Assembly (NCBI RefSeq): GCF_014204325.1 | Contig: NZ_JACHKT010000021.1 | Span: 1 to 64,000, forward strand | Source: Arcicella rosea | GTDB taxonomy: Bacteria; Bacteroidota; Bacteroidia; Cytophagales; Spirosomataceae | Reading direction: 5' to 3' | DNA length: 64,000 bases | Program-made: the position numbers and the translations under genes | Shown here: piece by piece, positions 37,201 to 45,216 of the stretch | Layout of the letters: each line of letters starts with the position of its first letter | How positions within the stretch are numbered: the stretch's first letter is position 1 | Notes under the pieces: model-generated | Databases searched by the model: none | What the model was told of the DNA's origin: nothing | Seen by the model: only the letters and a program-made list of their open reading frames with translations

Positions 37201-37682
37201 CTATTTTACTTTCGTTTATTGGAGTATTATTGGGATTCATGGCATTTGGACAAACTTTCTCAGTAATCATGTCGGGTGTTGGGATTATTGCTCTGGCTGG
37301 TATTGTGGTAAAAAATGGTATTCTTTTGATAGAATTTACCGATGAATTAGTCCACAGAGGTTATCCATTAAAAAAAGCTATTATTGAAGCAGGAAGTACT
37401 CGTTTAACGCCAGTAATCTTAACAGCTGCCGCCGCAGTATTAGGCTTGGTTCCTTTAGCGATTGGTTTGAGTATCGACTTTGTGGCAATGTTTACTGAAC
37501 TAAATCCACACATTCATACAGGCTCAGATAGTGCTGCATTCTGGAATATTTTGGCTTGGACAATTATCTACGGACTTACGTTCTCTACGATTCTTACCCT
37601 TGTAATCGTTCCTTGTATGTATTACATCAACGAAAGAATCAGACAAAAATACTTTGGAAAACCAGTAGTTCAAGAAGTGTAA
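34263..37682 (+). CDS. RND efflux pump permease (second locus, long form)
   Basis: 1139 residues, longer than classical AcrB (about 1050). Proton relay Asp pair in GIVVDDAIVVIENSHRI. An added hydrophobic segment of about 50 residues (about 525-575, LIILGVCALLGYFVNVGLGNF) sits between the sixth and seventh core segments, and another insertion (FVAMFTELNPHIHTGSDSAAFW) lies before the last segment. The N-terminal 25 residues are cytosolic and acidic. Last gene of the tetR-tolC-adaptor-pump operon, ended by a hairpin. Substrate unknown. Confidence 0.95.
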   Translation: MKEQEENEALTNEKHGAGAIYNMIGWLATNQKTVYLFTAVLFVVGIVIYNILPKEQFPDIKVPQIYVQTIYAGTTPGDIENTITKPIEKQIKTIAGVKKVKSNSLQDFSIILVEFNPDVKVDDALRKVKDKVDIVELPKDLTKKPVVQDVNFSEFPIMNINLAGNFPLSKLKDFAEDLQDEIEGLPEITRVDIVGALTREIQINLDLYKTQSAGLTFSDVQMAIQGENVNISGGELSVEGVRRTIRVKGEFKSMEQIQNIRLRSSLGATVRLGDVAEVIDSSEEQQDFARLNNKKVVTLNVIKRGGANLIAASEKIEEIIAEAKESRLPQGLEVKITADSSERTKGDINDLINTVILGFIFVVLVLMFFMGVRDAIFVGLSVPLSALLAFIPLYFMGFTLNTIVLFAFLLGLGIVVDDAIVVIENSHRIFNRYRHISIVDAVKLAASEVFIPVLSGTTTTIMPFVPLLFWPGIVGEFMKFLPITLICTLIASLIVAYVMNPVFAVSFMVRHDENEHVDTSVASLKKPLIILGVCALLGYFVNVGLGNFFVLIILLYAFNHFILTPKIIIPFQEKSLPAFKNNYQKLISWVITGYRPVFAVIGMVVLLIFTFVLMGIVQPKVIFFPSGDPDYVYIYNNMPIGTDARVTDSVTKVIEKKVFEVLKKENAEGIVNSVISNVGKNAGDPTNPDRAPTPHKSKVTVAFVSKINRGGISSEVILDKVRKEIKALPLPGSVISVDRENNGPPTGAPIAIEIAGDDFNELVKLEKQVRLAIDKSGIKGIEELKSDLIINKPEIIIDVDKEKAQREGISSAQVAMAVRTALFGTEISKYRDDKDEYPIQLRIKSEDRNQIEKLLSLNITYRDMVMGGQLRQVPLNSIANISYSTSYSQINRKNQERVVTLSSNVVQGYNANEIVAEIQTLIDDMEVKSGYTLRMGGEQEDQKETGDFLAGALIAAVLLIFLVLVMQFNSISKPIIIFVTILLSFIGVLLGFMAFGQTFSVIMSGVGIIALAGIVVKNGILLIEFTDELVHRGYPLKKAIIEAGSTRLTPVILTAAAAVLGLVPLAIGLSIDFVAMFTELNPHIHTGSDSAAFWNILAWTIIYGLTFSTILTLVIVPCMYYINERIRQKYFGKPVVQEV

Positions 37683-37690
37683 AATACAAA

Positions 37691-37724
37691 GAAGCCACAG
37701 CGAAAGTTGTGGCTTCTTATTTTT
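37691..37724 (+). terminator. Terminator of second RND operon
   Basis: GAAGCCACA / TGTGGCTTC stem with an 8-nt loop and a T-rich tail, 9 bp after the pump stop. Confidence 0.88.
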
Positions 37725-37741
37725 TAAAAATTACAGACGGA

Positions 37742-37978
37742 CTATTTTTGAAAAGAATCAACAAAGGTTTTCTTGAGTAATTTTCCTTTTTTTACTCTTT
37801 GCATTTCCTTTAAACTCTTCTCAATATCTTCAAGGGGTTCGATTGCTTTATTTTGTGCAAAAGTACCTTCTAGCTTTTTTAGGTCTTGGTATTTATCTGT
37901 TATGATTTCCCAAATTTTTATTGGTATAACTACTGCGGTCGTTTTCCCGTGAGTGTCTGATATATATTGTAGTGCCAT
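37742..37978 (-). CDS. Small antitoxin-like protein (Phd/YefM style), no toxin partner
   Basis: 78 residues, acidic-basic mixed. The start MALQYISDTHGKTTAVVIPIKIWEIIT has the short strand-helix look of prevent-host-death type antitoxin N-termini (YISDxxGKxxAVVIPIxxWE), and the C-terminal half is a charged helix (LEDIEKSLKEMQRVKKGKLLKK), as in toxin-binding tails. No ORF with toxin character lies within 130 bp on either side. It may be an orphan antitoxin or a solitary regulator. Assignment rests on pattern only. Confidence 0.6.
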   Translation of the reverse strand: MALQYISDTHGKTTAVVIPIKIWEIITDKYQDLKKLEGTFAQNKAIEPLEDIEKSLKEMQRVKKGKLLKKTFVDSFQK

Positions 37979-38116
37979 AATTGTGATTATTTATGATGGA
38001 TTTCATCGGCGGTTGTTTAATCAAATATAACATATTTTACCGTTTCTTGAATTTTTATTTTTTGTATTTTAACAAGAATTTGGATAGAATAAGTACATTT
38101 ACTTAGGCTTTTGAGT

Positions 38117-39394
38117 TTATTTCGTAATAATCAATTTATGTTCTTTGATAGCACCAAGTGTTTTCACTTTTAGGAAATAAGTACCTTCTGGAAGTATTGT
38201 GGTAGGAATTACTTTGACCAACGTTTGTGTGATATTTATTTTTTCGAAGTTGATATTTCTGCCAAGTAAATCAAAAAAACTAAGTGCAGCTTCATCAACA
38301 TCTTCCACTTTTACATAGAATTCTGTGGAATTTGTGGGATTGGGAAATACTCCGAATGGAATTTTTTCATCTGAAATAATAACAGATTGAGGTCTAAAAA
38401 TTTGCTCTTTCCCATCTTTATCAATTTGTTTTAAACGATAATAGTTTGTTCCGAACAAAGGACTCTCATCAACAAATTGATAGTTAACAGTTTTTGAAGA
38501 GTTCCCAACAGCATTTATTTTGCTAATTTCGGCATAATCAATGGCGTTTCTACTTCTTTCCACTACAAAATATCCACTATTAATTTCTGTAGCAGTAGCC
38601 CAAGTAAGTGCTACTTTTTGATTCCCTGAATGTTGAGCTTTAAAAAAAGTAAGTTCAATAGGAAGTACCACGAAATCATTTTTAATGATGAAATTATCAA
38701 AATCCAAAGTAGGAGAACCTGTAATATTTTTCGTTAAAATTTTAAATTGTGTTAAGTTACCTAATGAATTATTTACAGGAAAATCATTACTGATTAGCGT
38801 TGTTCCAACATATAAATCATACTTTTTAGCATCTACTGTTCCACTTCTTATCCCATCGTTATAAGTCATTGAGCGAACATCATTATTAATCAATAAAGTA
38901 ACGGTTAAAAACTGCGTAGCAACTTGACTAGTCCCTTGAATAATCAGGTTGGAAGGAGTATTTACACCAAATTTGATACTCATCACAGGGGTATTGGGTG
39001 CCGTCGTACTATTATCAAAGTTGGCACCGTTTCCGAAATAGAATTCAACAGCGTCGGGGTTTTCTGCACCAATACTGCTGGCTCTAACCGAAAACTGTAC
39101 ATATAATGTGGAAGGTATTGGCGAAAATGCTGTACTTCTAGTAGCTCTACAAATGGAATTATTACCGAGGAATTTTAAAAACTTCTCGCCAGTCGCTGTG
39201 ATTAAAGCATTTGTTATGTAATTGAACTGCCCTATGGTTGGAGCTGTGGCATTTTCAAAAGGAGCTTGCGAGCTAGAGGTAGCTGCATTGAAGTTTTGAC
39301 TGAAGTAAATGGTTTGTGCTTTGCAAGTTGAGAAAAAAAATCCCCAAGCAAGTAGTATAAGTGCTGATTTCATGAGCATAACAGGTTGTGACAT
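38117..39394 (-). CDS. Secreted protein with T9SS type A sorting domain
   Basis: 425 residues. Signal peptide (KSALILLAWGFFFSTCKA), then a beta-rich jelly-roll-like region (about 30-240), an Fn3-like/T9SS-associated segment (LPIELTFFKAQHSGNQKVALTWATATEINSGYF ... NYYRLKQIDKDG) and a C-terminal sorting domain of about 75 residues (FGVFPNPTNSTEFYV ... GTYFLKVKT). It is exported through the type IX system and either anchored or released. The N-terminal cargo region is not recognised. A second start five codons in is possible. A 6-bp inverted repeat (TGTAGA / TCTACA) lies right upstream at 39395-39409. Confidence 0.9.
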   Translation of the reverse strand: MSQPVMLMKSALILLAWGFFFSTCKAQTIYFSQNFNAATSSSQAPFENATAPTIGQFNYITNALITATGEKFLKFLGNNSICRATRSTAFSPIPSTLYVQFSVRASSIGAENPDAVEFYFGNGANFDNSTTAPNTPVMSIKFGVNTPSNLIIQGTSQVATQFLTVTLLINNDVRSMTYNDGIRSGTVDAKKYDLYVGTTLISNDFPVNNSLGNLTQFKILTKNITGSPTLDFDNFIIKNDFVVLPIELTFFKAQHSGNQKVALTWATATEINSGYFVVERSRNAIDYAEISKINAVGNSSKTVNYQFVDESPLFGTNYYRLKQIDKDGKEQIFRPQSVIISDEKIPFGVFPNPTNSTEFYVKVEDVDEAALSFFDLLGRNINFEKINITQTLVKVIPTTILPEGTYFLKVKTLGAIKEHKLIITK

Positions 39395-39717
39395 TGTAGA
39401 TTTTCTACACTAAAATAAATAAAAAAAATAATTGATGAAAATATTATTTACTTTTTATGTCTGAAAATCAATTGATTGAGCCTTTTTATGAATTTGTACT
39501 ACCTAATCAACTAAAGAGTACATCAAAATATACTTTTAGGTGCTATTCAAGATTTTGAAATTTATACTCAGGCATAGAATTTGTAAATACAGCAGAGAAA
39601 GAGTTTTATATGATTAGATTTTTTGATAAATTGACGTATTATCTTTGTGGTATTATTATCCTTATCTTTTAAAAATCTTGGGTAGGAAAAAAACTACCTT
39701 TAATCAACTAATACTCT
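39395..39717. other. 323-bp divergent gap with promoter boxes
   Basis: Between the T9SS cargo gene and the glycosylasparaginase gene. Holds a short inverted repeat at 39395-39409 and a TATCTTTG -7 box at 39640-39647 for the rightward gene. Otherwise nothing recognised. Confidence 0.55.
39640..39647 (+). promoter_or_regulatory. Candidate -7 box of glycosylasparaginase gene
   Basis: TATCTTTG matches TAnnTTTG, 70 bp before the ATG at 39718. The -33 element is not clear (a TTTG is 14 bp upstream, too close). Confidence 0.45.
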
Positions 39718-40671
39718 ATGCAACGCAGAACCTTTATTAAACAAACAACCGCTTTGTCGGCTATTGCTTCGGTAAGTGCTAAAGCTTCTAATACTCAAAA
39801 TGTGGCTAAATTTCCAGTTGTTCTTTCAACTTGGAAAAATGAAAAAGCTAATAATGCTGCTTGGGAATCACTCCAAAAGACAGGAAGAGCTTTAGATGCT
39901 GTTGAAGCAGGAGCGAGAATTCCAGAAGCTGATCCAAATGATACTTCGGTAGGATACGGTGGTTTTCCTGATAGAGATGGGAATGTTACTTTAGATGCCT
40001 GTATTATGGACGAAAAAGGGAATGCAGGTTCGGTTACTTTTTTACAACATATCATGCACCCGATTTCTGTAGCGAGAGCAGTAATGGAAAAAACGCCACA
40101 CGTAATGCTTTCTGGTGAAGGTGCTTTACAGTTTGCTCTTTCGCAAGGTTTCAAAAAAGAAAATTTATTGACAGAAACTGCTAGAAAAGCTTGGGAGGAT
40201 TGGAAGAAAACGTCTAAATACGAACCTAAAATTAACATAGAACGCCATGACACCATTGGTTTACTTGCTTTAGGGAATCAAGGAGAAATATCTGGTGCGT
40301 GTACAACAAGTGGATTAGCCTTTAAAATGCACGGAAGAGTAGGAGATTCACCCGTAATTGGTGCAGCCGTTTTTTGTGATGATGAAGTAGGGGGTGCTTG
40401 TGCAACAGGACTTGGTGAATTTGTGTTGAAAACGCTTGGTTCGTTTTTGATAGTAGAATTAATGCGAAATGGAAAGACTCCTCAGAAAGCTTGTGAAGAA
40501 GCCATCATGAGAATTGTAAAAAGATATAATTACAAAGAATTTCAAATTGGTTACTTGGCACTAAATAAGAAAGGAGAGTATGGTGCTTATGCAATTCAAC
40601 CCGGATTCAACTATACACTAACAAAAGATGGAGTGACCAAAGTGTATGAGTCTGGTTCGTATATGAAATAA
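39718..40671 (+). CDS. N4-(beta-N-acetylglucosaminyl)-L-asparaginase (Ntn hydrolase)
   Basis: 317 residues. Cleaves the GlcNAc-Asn bond of N-linked glycans after the glycan-bearing Asn has been freed; made as a precursor that self-cleaves. The autocatalytic Thr is in RHDTIGLLALG, preceded by HD as in flavobacterial glycosylasparaginase; GRVGDSPVIGAA and CATGLGEFV bind the substrate. The N-terminus MQRRTFIKQTTALSAIASVSAKAS is Tat-like (RRTFIK), so it is likely periplasmic. Single gene. Confidence 0.92.
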   Translation: MQRRTFIKQTTALSAIASVSAKASNTQNVAKFPVVLSTWKNEKANNAAWESLQKTGRALDAVEAGARIPEADPNDTSVGYGGFPDRDGNVTLDACIMDEKGNAGSVTFLQHIMHPISVARAVMEKTPHVMLSGEGALQFALSQGFKKENLLTETARKAWEDWKKTSKYEPKINIERHDTIGLLALGNQGEISGACTTSGLAFKMHGRVGDSPVIGAAVFCDDEVGGACATGLGEFVLKTLGSFLIVELMRNGKTPQKACEEAIMRIVKRYNYKEFQIGYLALNKKGEYGAYAIQPGFNYTLTKDGVTKVYESGSYMK

Positions 40672-40844
40672 GAATTTGTTGAAAAATAAATAATGCAGAC
40701 AACCATTTTTGCATTTAATGCGTCTTTGATGATGGTGTTTAGTTTCGATAATTACCACTACATTCTAAGCAATTAACTATTGATTACGGCACTGAACAAA
40801 ATATTTACCGTTTAATAAATTAAAGAACACATAATGTGAAGTCT

Positions 40845-40877
40845 TTTGTAATTTTCGGAAATTAATTTGTATTTTTG
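40845..40877 (+). promoter_or_regulatory. Promoter of the small membrane protein gene
   Basis: TTTG at 40845-40848 and TATTTTTG at 40870-40877, 21 bp apart, match the Bacteroidota -33/-7 pattern. The start would be near 40884. The leader includes a possible 16-codon ORF (ATG at 40890) that ends before the gene. Confidence 0.6.
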
Positions 40878-40963
40878 CGTCCAATAATATGAGAAAAGTA
40901 CAATTAACTTTATGGATAAATGAAATTAATAGCAATTAAAAACAATTGATTTCAAAGAAACCG

Positions 40964-41509
40964 ATGAAACGAATTTTAAAGAATAATCCTATCGTAGTAA
41001 TCTCCATTTTGTTACTTTCTGTAGCGACTGTTATTACTTACAGTAGAAACATAGAAGCCTTAAATAACGCTAATAAAGGGTTTTTCTCAGGAAAAATCAG
41101 TTTTGGAGATAGCTATAAGCATGTTATTTTCGCTGATAAAGTAGAAGTAAAAAAAGGGATAGAAAAAGGTTTAAAAACTTTATCAATAGCAATAATTGAT
41201 GAAAAGACCTCAGAATCCGTTTTTGTGAAGCTCTATGATGTTCAAGAAAAAGGTACGTTTTTTATTCCAGGTGAAGGTAAAGTACAAAATATAGGAAATT
41301 TAATAAAAGATGTTAACCGTTTCAGAGAATTGAATAATTTTTATCAAACAACATTATCAAATGATGAAGGGCTGAAAAACGGAGTAGGTAGAGTAAATAT
41401 TACAAAATTAACTGATACCGAAATAGAAGGGGAACTGATAATTATTGGCAATAACTCTGAAGGAAAGCAAGCTCAATTAGAATCTGCAAGGTTTAAAGCA
41501 AAGATTTAG
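40964..41509 (+). CDS. Small membrane-anchored protein, unknown
   Basis: 181 residues from the ATG at 40964 (the frame is open from a TTG at 40946). One N-terminal membrane segment (NNPIVVISILLLSVATVITY) and a beta-rich periplasmic part. The closing stretch GVGRVNITKLTDTEIEGELIIIGNNSEGKQAQLESARFKAKI resembles the repeated-strand style of DUF6252-like Bacteroidota lipoproteins, but similarity is faint. No enzyme motif. Single gene between glycosylasparaginase and fusA, ended by its own terminator. Confidence 0.75.
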   Translation: MKRILKNNPIVVISILLLSVATVITYSRNIEALNNANKGFFSGKISFGDSYKHVIFADKVEVKKGIEKGLKTLSIAIIDEKTSESVFVKLYDVQEKGTFFIPGEGKVQNIGNLIKDVNRFRELNNFYQTTLSNDEGLKNGVGRVNITKLTDTEIEGELIIIGNNSEGKQAQLESARFKAKI

Positions 41510-41570
41510 CACAAAATGAGTACTTAACAGGCTCATTTAACAATATTATATTTAGTGGTTAGGTGATACT

Positions 41571-41604
41571 AAAACGTCTGTGGCATTTGCATCAGACGTT
41601 TTTT
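41571..41604 (+). terminator. Terminator after the small membrane protein gene
   Basis: AAAACGTCTG / CAGACGTTTT stem with a 12-nt loop and T run, 62 bp after the stop. Confidence 0.85.
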
Positions 41605-41658
41605 CTTTTTATTATGGGCTTAGATGTGACTGATAATCAAAACAAAACACACAAAGCT

Positions 41659-41688
41659 TTTGTATTTAACTAAGATTACGTAATTTTG
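41659..41688 (+). promoter_or_regulatory. Promoter of fusA
   Basis: TTTG at 41659-41662 and TAATTTTG at 41681-41688 with 18 bp between. Predicted start near 41695, leaving a leader of about 110 nt before the ATG at 41807. Confidence 0.65.
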
Positions 41689-41806
41689 CACCCTAATTTA
41701 TTAGGATAAAGGCGAACATAATTAGAAAGAACTTTTTTTAATCTATTTTATTGGTCTTAATTAACCTAAGAAAAACGATAAAAAACAAATAATCAACATA
41801 TTAACA

Positions 41807-43900
41807 ATGGCACGTGATTTAAAGTACACAAGAAACATTGGTATTGCTGCTCACATTGATGCGGGAAAAACAACCACCACTGAACGTATTCTTTACTATG
41901 CTGGCGTAAGCCACAAAATTGGTGAGGTACACGATGGTGCAGCAACAATGGACTGGATGGAGCAGGAGCAAGAAAGAGGTATTACCATTACTTCAGCTGC
42001 AACTACTGTAGGCTGGAAATACAGAGAACAAGATTACCACATTAACATTATCGATACTCCTGGTCACGTTGACTTTACCGTTGAGGTAAACCGTTCTTTA
42101 CGTGTATTAGATGGTCTTGTGTTTTTATTTAGTGCTGTTGATGGTGTTGAGCCTCAATCTGAAACTAACTGGCGTTTAGCGAATAACTATAACGTAGCTC
42201 GTTTAGGTTTTGTGAATAAAATGGACCGTTCAGGTGCTGATTTCTTGAACGTTTGTAAGCAAGTAAAAGAAATGTTAGGTTCTTATGCTGTGCCTTTACA
42301 ATTACCAATCGGTTCAGAAGATACTTTCGAGGGTGTTGTTGACTTAGTTAACTTCCGTGGTATCAAATGGAATGAGCATGATAAAGGAATGACTTTTGAA
42401 GTTGTGCCTATTCCTGAAGATATGATTGATGAAGCAACTGAATACCGTGAGAAATTATTAGAAGCAGTAGCTGATTTTGATGAGACATTGATGGAGAAAT
42501 TCTTTGAAGATCCAGAATCAATTTCTGAAGATGAAATCTTAGCCGCTCTTCGTGCAGCAACGATTGGTATGAAAATCGTTCCTATGCTTTGTGGTTCTTC
42601 TTTCAAAAACAAAGGTGTTCAAACAATGTTAGACTATGTGATGGCATTATTGCCTTCACCATTAGACAGACAAAACACTATCGGTACTGATCCTCGTACT
42701 GATGCTGAAATTGTTCGTCACCCTACAGTTACTGACCCATTTGCAGGTTTAGCATTCAAAATTGCAACTGACCCTTACGTAGGTCGTTTATGTTTTGTTC
42801 GTGCTTATTCTGGAGTATTAGAAGCAGGTTCTTATGTATTGAACAACCGTTCAGGAAACAAAGAACGTATTTCTCGTATCTTCCAAATGCACGCTAACAA
42901 GCAAAATTCTATCGAAAGATTAGAAGCTGGTGATATCGCTGCGGTTGTTGGGTTTAAAGACATCAAGACTGGAGATACTCTTTCTGATGAAAAACACCCA
43001 ATCGTGCTTGAATCAATGGTATTCCCTGAGCCAGTTATCGGATATGCAATTGAGCCTAAGAAATCGGCTGACCAAGATAACTTCTCTAAAGCTATCGGTA
43101 AATTAATCGAAGAAGATCCAACGTTAAAAGTTGAATCTAACGAAGAAACTGGTCAGACTATCATCAAAGGTATGGGTGAACTTCACCTTGAAATCATCAT
43201 CGACCGTATGCGTCGTGAATTCAAAGTTGAAGTAAACCAAGGAGCTCCACAAGTAGCTTACAAAGAATCATTGACGAAATCTACTGAACACCGTGAAGTT
43301 TACAAAAAACAATCAGGTGGTAAAGGTAAATTCGCCGATATCGCATTTGAAATCGGACCAAGAGAAGATGGAAAAGACGGATTGGAATTTGTTAATGCTA
43401 TTGTTGGTGGTGTTATTCCAAGAGAATTTATTCCTTCAATTCAAAAAGGATTTGAAGCTGCGATGAAAAATGGTGCTTTAGCTGGATACCCAATGGATTC
43501 AATGAAAGTTCGTTTATTCCACGGTTCTTTCCACGATGTCGATTCAGATGCGTTGTCATTCGAAATGGCTGCTCGTATGGGTTACAAAGAAGCTGCTAAA
43601 CAAGCTGGGGCTAAAATTATGGAACCAATCATGGCAGTAGAAGTTGTTACTCCTGATGAATACACTGGACCAATCACTGGTGACATGAACCGTCGTCGTG
43701 GTATGATGAAAGGTATGGATTCAAAACAAGGTGCTGTAATCTTGAAAGCGGATATTCCTTTATCTGAATTGTTCGGTTATATTACTGACTTACGTACGAT
43801 GTCTTCTGGACGTGCTACTGCAAACTTAACTTTCTCTCACTATGAATTCGTGCCACAAAACTTGGCAGATGAAATCGTGAAAAAAGCGAAAGGTTTATAA
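41807..43900 (+). CDS. fusA: Translation elongation factor G
   Basis: 697 residues, full length. GTPase that drives ribosomal translocation. G1 [16 protein letters not shown]2 RGITITSA, G3 DTPGHVDF, G4 NKMD, then domains II-V including the domain IV loop region [16 protein letters not shown]. The sequence is that of the main Bacteroidota EF-G rather than a shortened paralogue. It stands alone between its own promoter and terminator; rpsL and rpsG are not upstream and rpsJ is not downstream (rpsJ is about 33 kb away on the other strand). Confidence 0.97.
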   Translation: MARDLKYTRNIGIAAHIDAGKTTTTERILYYAGVSHKIGEVHDGAATMDWMEQEQERGITITSAATTVGWKYREQDYHINIIDTPGHVDFTVEVNRSLRVLDGLVFLFSAVDGVEPQSETNWRLANNYNVARLGFVNKMDRSGADFLNVCKQVKEMLGSYAVPLQLPIGSEDTFEGVVDLVNFRGIKWNEHDKGMTFEVVPIPEDMIDEATEYREKLLEAVADFDETLMEKFFEDPESISEDEILAALRAATIGMKIVPMLCGSSFKNKGVQTMLDYVMALLPSPLDRQNTIGTDPRTDAEIVRHPTVTDPFAGLAFKIATDPYVGRLCFVRAYSGVLEAGSYVLNNRSGNKERISRIFQMHANKQNSIERLEAGDIAAVVGFKDIKTGDTLSDEKHPIVLESMVFPEPVIGYAIEPKKSADQDNFSKAIGKLIEEDPTLKVESNEETGQTIIKGMGELHLEIIIDRMRREFKVEVNQGAPQVAYKESLTKSTEHREVYKKQSGGKGKFADIAFEIGPREDGKDGLEFVNAIVGGVIPREFIPSIQKGFEAAMKNGALAGYPMDSMKVRLFHGSFHDVDSDALSFEMAARMGYKEAAKQAGAKIMEPIMAVEVVTPDEYTGPITGDMNRRRGMMKGMDSKQGAVILKADIPLSELFGYITDLRTMSSGRATANLTFSHYEFVPQNLADEIVKKAKGL

Positions 43901-43923
43901 TAGCCATTCAGCGTCACAATAAA

Positions 43924-43956
43924 AAAAGCCTTCACTTTAACAAGTGAGGGCTTTTT
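43924..43956 (+). terminator. Terminator of fusA
   Basis: AAAAAGCCTTCACTT / AAGTGAGGGCTTTTT stem (one mismatch) with a short loop, 24 bp after fusA; may also serve the converging AraC gene. Confidence 0.9.
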
Positions 43957-43981
43957 ACTTTTTTGTAACCTAAAAATTCTA

Positions 43982-44935
43982 CTAAGTAAGTTTCAAAATA
44001 TTTTTTCCACCCGACAACAAACACATTTCCTTAAACTTCCCTGGCGTAATGCCAACATGCTTTTTGAAAATAATAAAGAAGTAATTGGTACTTCCAAAGC
44101 CTGCTTTGAAACAAGCATCACTAATATCATTTCGGGTTTCTGCTAATAGTTCTTTGGCAATTTTGATTCTTTCTTGATTGATAAAATCAATAGGAGTAAT
44201 GCCTAATTCTCTTTTGAATTGTCGAAAGAAATTGGGTTTACTCATGCAAGCTAAATCACACAATTTTTCAATACTCAATTTCTCCGTAATATGTTCTTTG
44301 ATGTATTGAATCACAAAAGCAAAACGATTAGTGTTGGCGTATTTCTTGTAATTATCTACAATTAATACTCTTGCTTGCGTTTGCATCAATCTGATTAATA
44401 ATTCATTAATCATAAAATTGGCAAATAAATCTTTTGCCGAATTGGTTTCTGTTGAAACCTTTACCAGACGGTCGATTGTGTTGGTTACTTCTAAAGAATT
44501 TTTTAAATGGAAAGTATCTAAATCTATCTGCCAAGATTCATGCTCTTCTACTTTGGCATATTTTTCGTTCAATAAATTTACAGTTTCCTTAATTTGTTCG
44601 CTTTTGATTGCCAAAGCCATACATTGTGTTGGGTTGGAAAAGTCAGCTTCTGGAAAATCTATTTTCATTTCTTCATTCGCTGGCACAATGACAGATTCGC
44701 CTGGAAGATATTCAAAACCTTGTTTATCAAAAAGGTGCATTACTTTTTTCCCTCTGAACATCGTTGTCAACACAAAACTATTGAACTTCAAATGTACGTC
44801 TTCACTCTTTTGATGGGTTTCAAAAATATTCAATTCAAAATTATCTAATGAATATACAGTACGGTTCTCGACGAGTGTCAGTAAATCCTTTATCGGCTTT
44901 AAAGAGGGCGACTGGGGTTTATGGATTTGTCTCAT
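43982..44935 (-). CDS. AraC family regulator, probable activator of aldehyde dehydrogenase
   Basis: 317 residues. N-terminal cupin-like ligand domain (about 15-190, with YLPGESVIVPANEEMKIDFPE) and C-terminal double HTH (SIEKLCDLACMSKPNFFRQFKRELGITPIDFI and ISDACFKAGFGSTNYFFIIFKKHVGITPGKF). Divergent from the aldehyde dehydrogenase/DUF779 pair across 281 bp that hold three 21-bp repeats, so this is likely its direct regulator, with an aldehyde or alcohol as candidate effector. Confidence 0.93.
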   Translation of the reverse strand: MRQIHKPQSPSLKPIKDLLTLVENRTVYSLDNFELNIFETHQKSEDVHLKFNSFVLTTMFRGKKVMHLFDKQGFEYLPGESVIVPANEEMKIDFPEADFSNPTQCMALAIKSEQIKETVNLLNEKYAKVEEHESWQIDLDTFHLKNSLEVTNTIDRLVKVSTETNSAKDLFANFMINELLIRLMQTQARVLIVDNYKKYANTNRFAFVIQYIKEHITEKLSIEKLCDLACMSKPNFFRQFKRELGITPIDFINQERIKIAKELLAETRNDISDACFKAGFGSTNYFFIIFKKHVGITPGKFKEMCLLSGGKNILKLT

Positions 44936-45035
44936 GTTGATTTTGTACTTTGTGTTTTATTAGGATTCAAATTCTTTAAGACTTTCTTGCAATAATACAA
45001 TCGCTAGGTTACTGATGCAATTGAGCCAATCTTCA

Positions 45036-45132
45036 ATGATACGATTGTCAATTTTTATGAGAGTATCATCAATTTTTCAGCCGTCTTGTTGGATTATGGC
45101 ATTTAATTATAATGATACTATCATCAAGTTTT
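45036..45132. promoter_or_regulatory. Three 21-bp operator-like repeats
   Basis: Units at 45036-45056, 45057-45077 and 45112-45132. The first two are exactly adjacent, the third is 34 bp further on. All start ATGA and share the core ATCATCAATTTTT with a few changes; a palindromic ATGATACTATCAT is clearest in the third. The third ends about 38 bp before the -7 box of the aldehyde dehydrogenase gene, a usual place for AraC activator half-sites. Confidence 0.75.
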
Positions 45133-45170
45133 GTGATATAAAAGTAAATATTTATAGTAATAATTCAAGA

Positions 45171-45178
45171 TAAATTTG
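45171..45178 (+). promoter_or_regulatory. -7 box of the aldehyde dehydrogenase gene
   Basis: TAAATTTG fits TAnnTTTG, 38 bp before the ATG. No -33 TTTG at the right distance, in keeping with an activator-dependent promoter. Confidence 0.5.
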
Positions 45179-45216
45179 TAAAAAATAAATCATTCAAAAC
45201 GAATTTAATTTTTATT

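Noticed and set aside
37742-38116. Complete toxin-antitoxin pair
   Set aside because: Only the antitoxin-like gene is present; no toxin-sized ORF lies next to it.
45036-45132. Riboswitch or leader RNA before aldehyde dehydrogenase
   Set aside because: The repeats lie upstream of the likely -7 box, so they are DNA sites and not part of the transcript.
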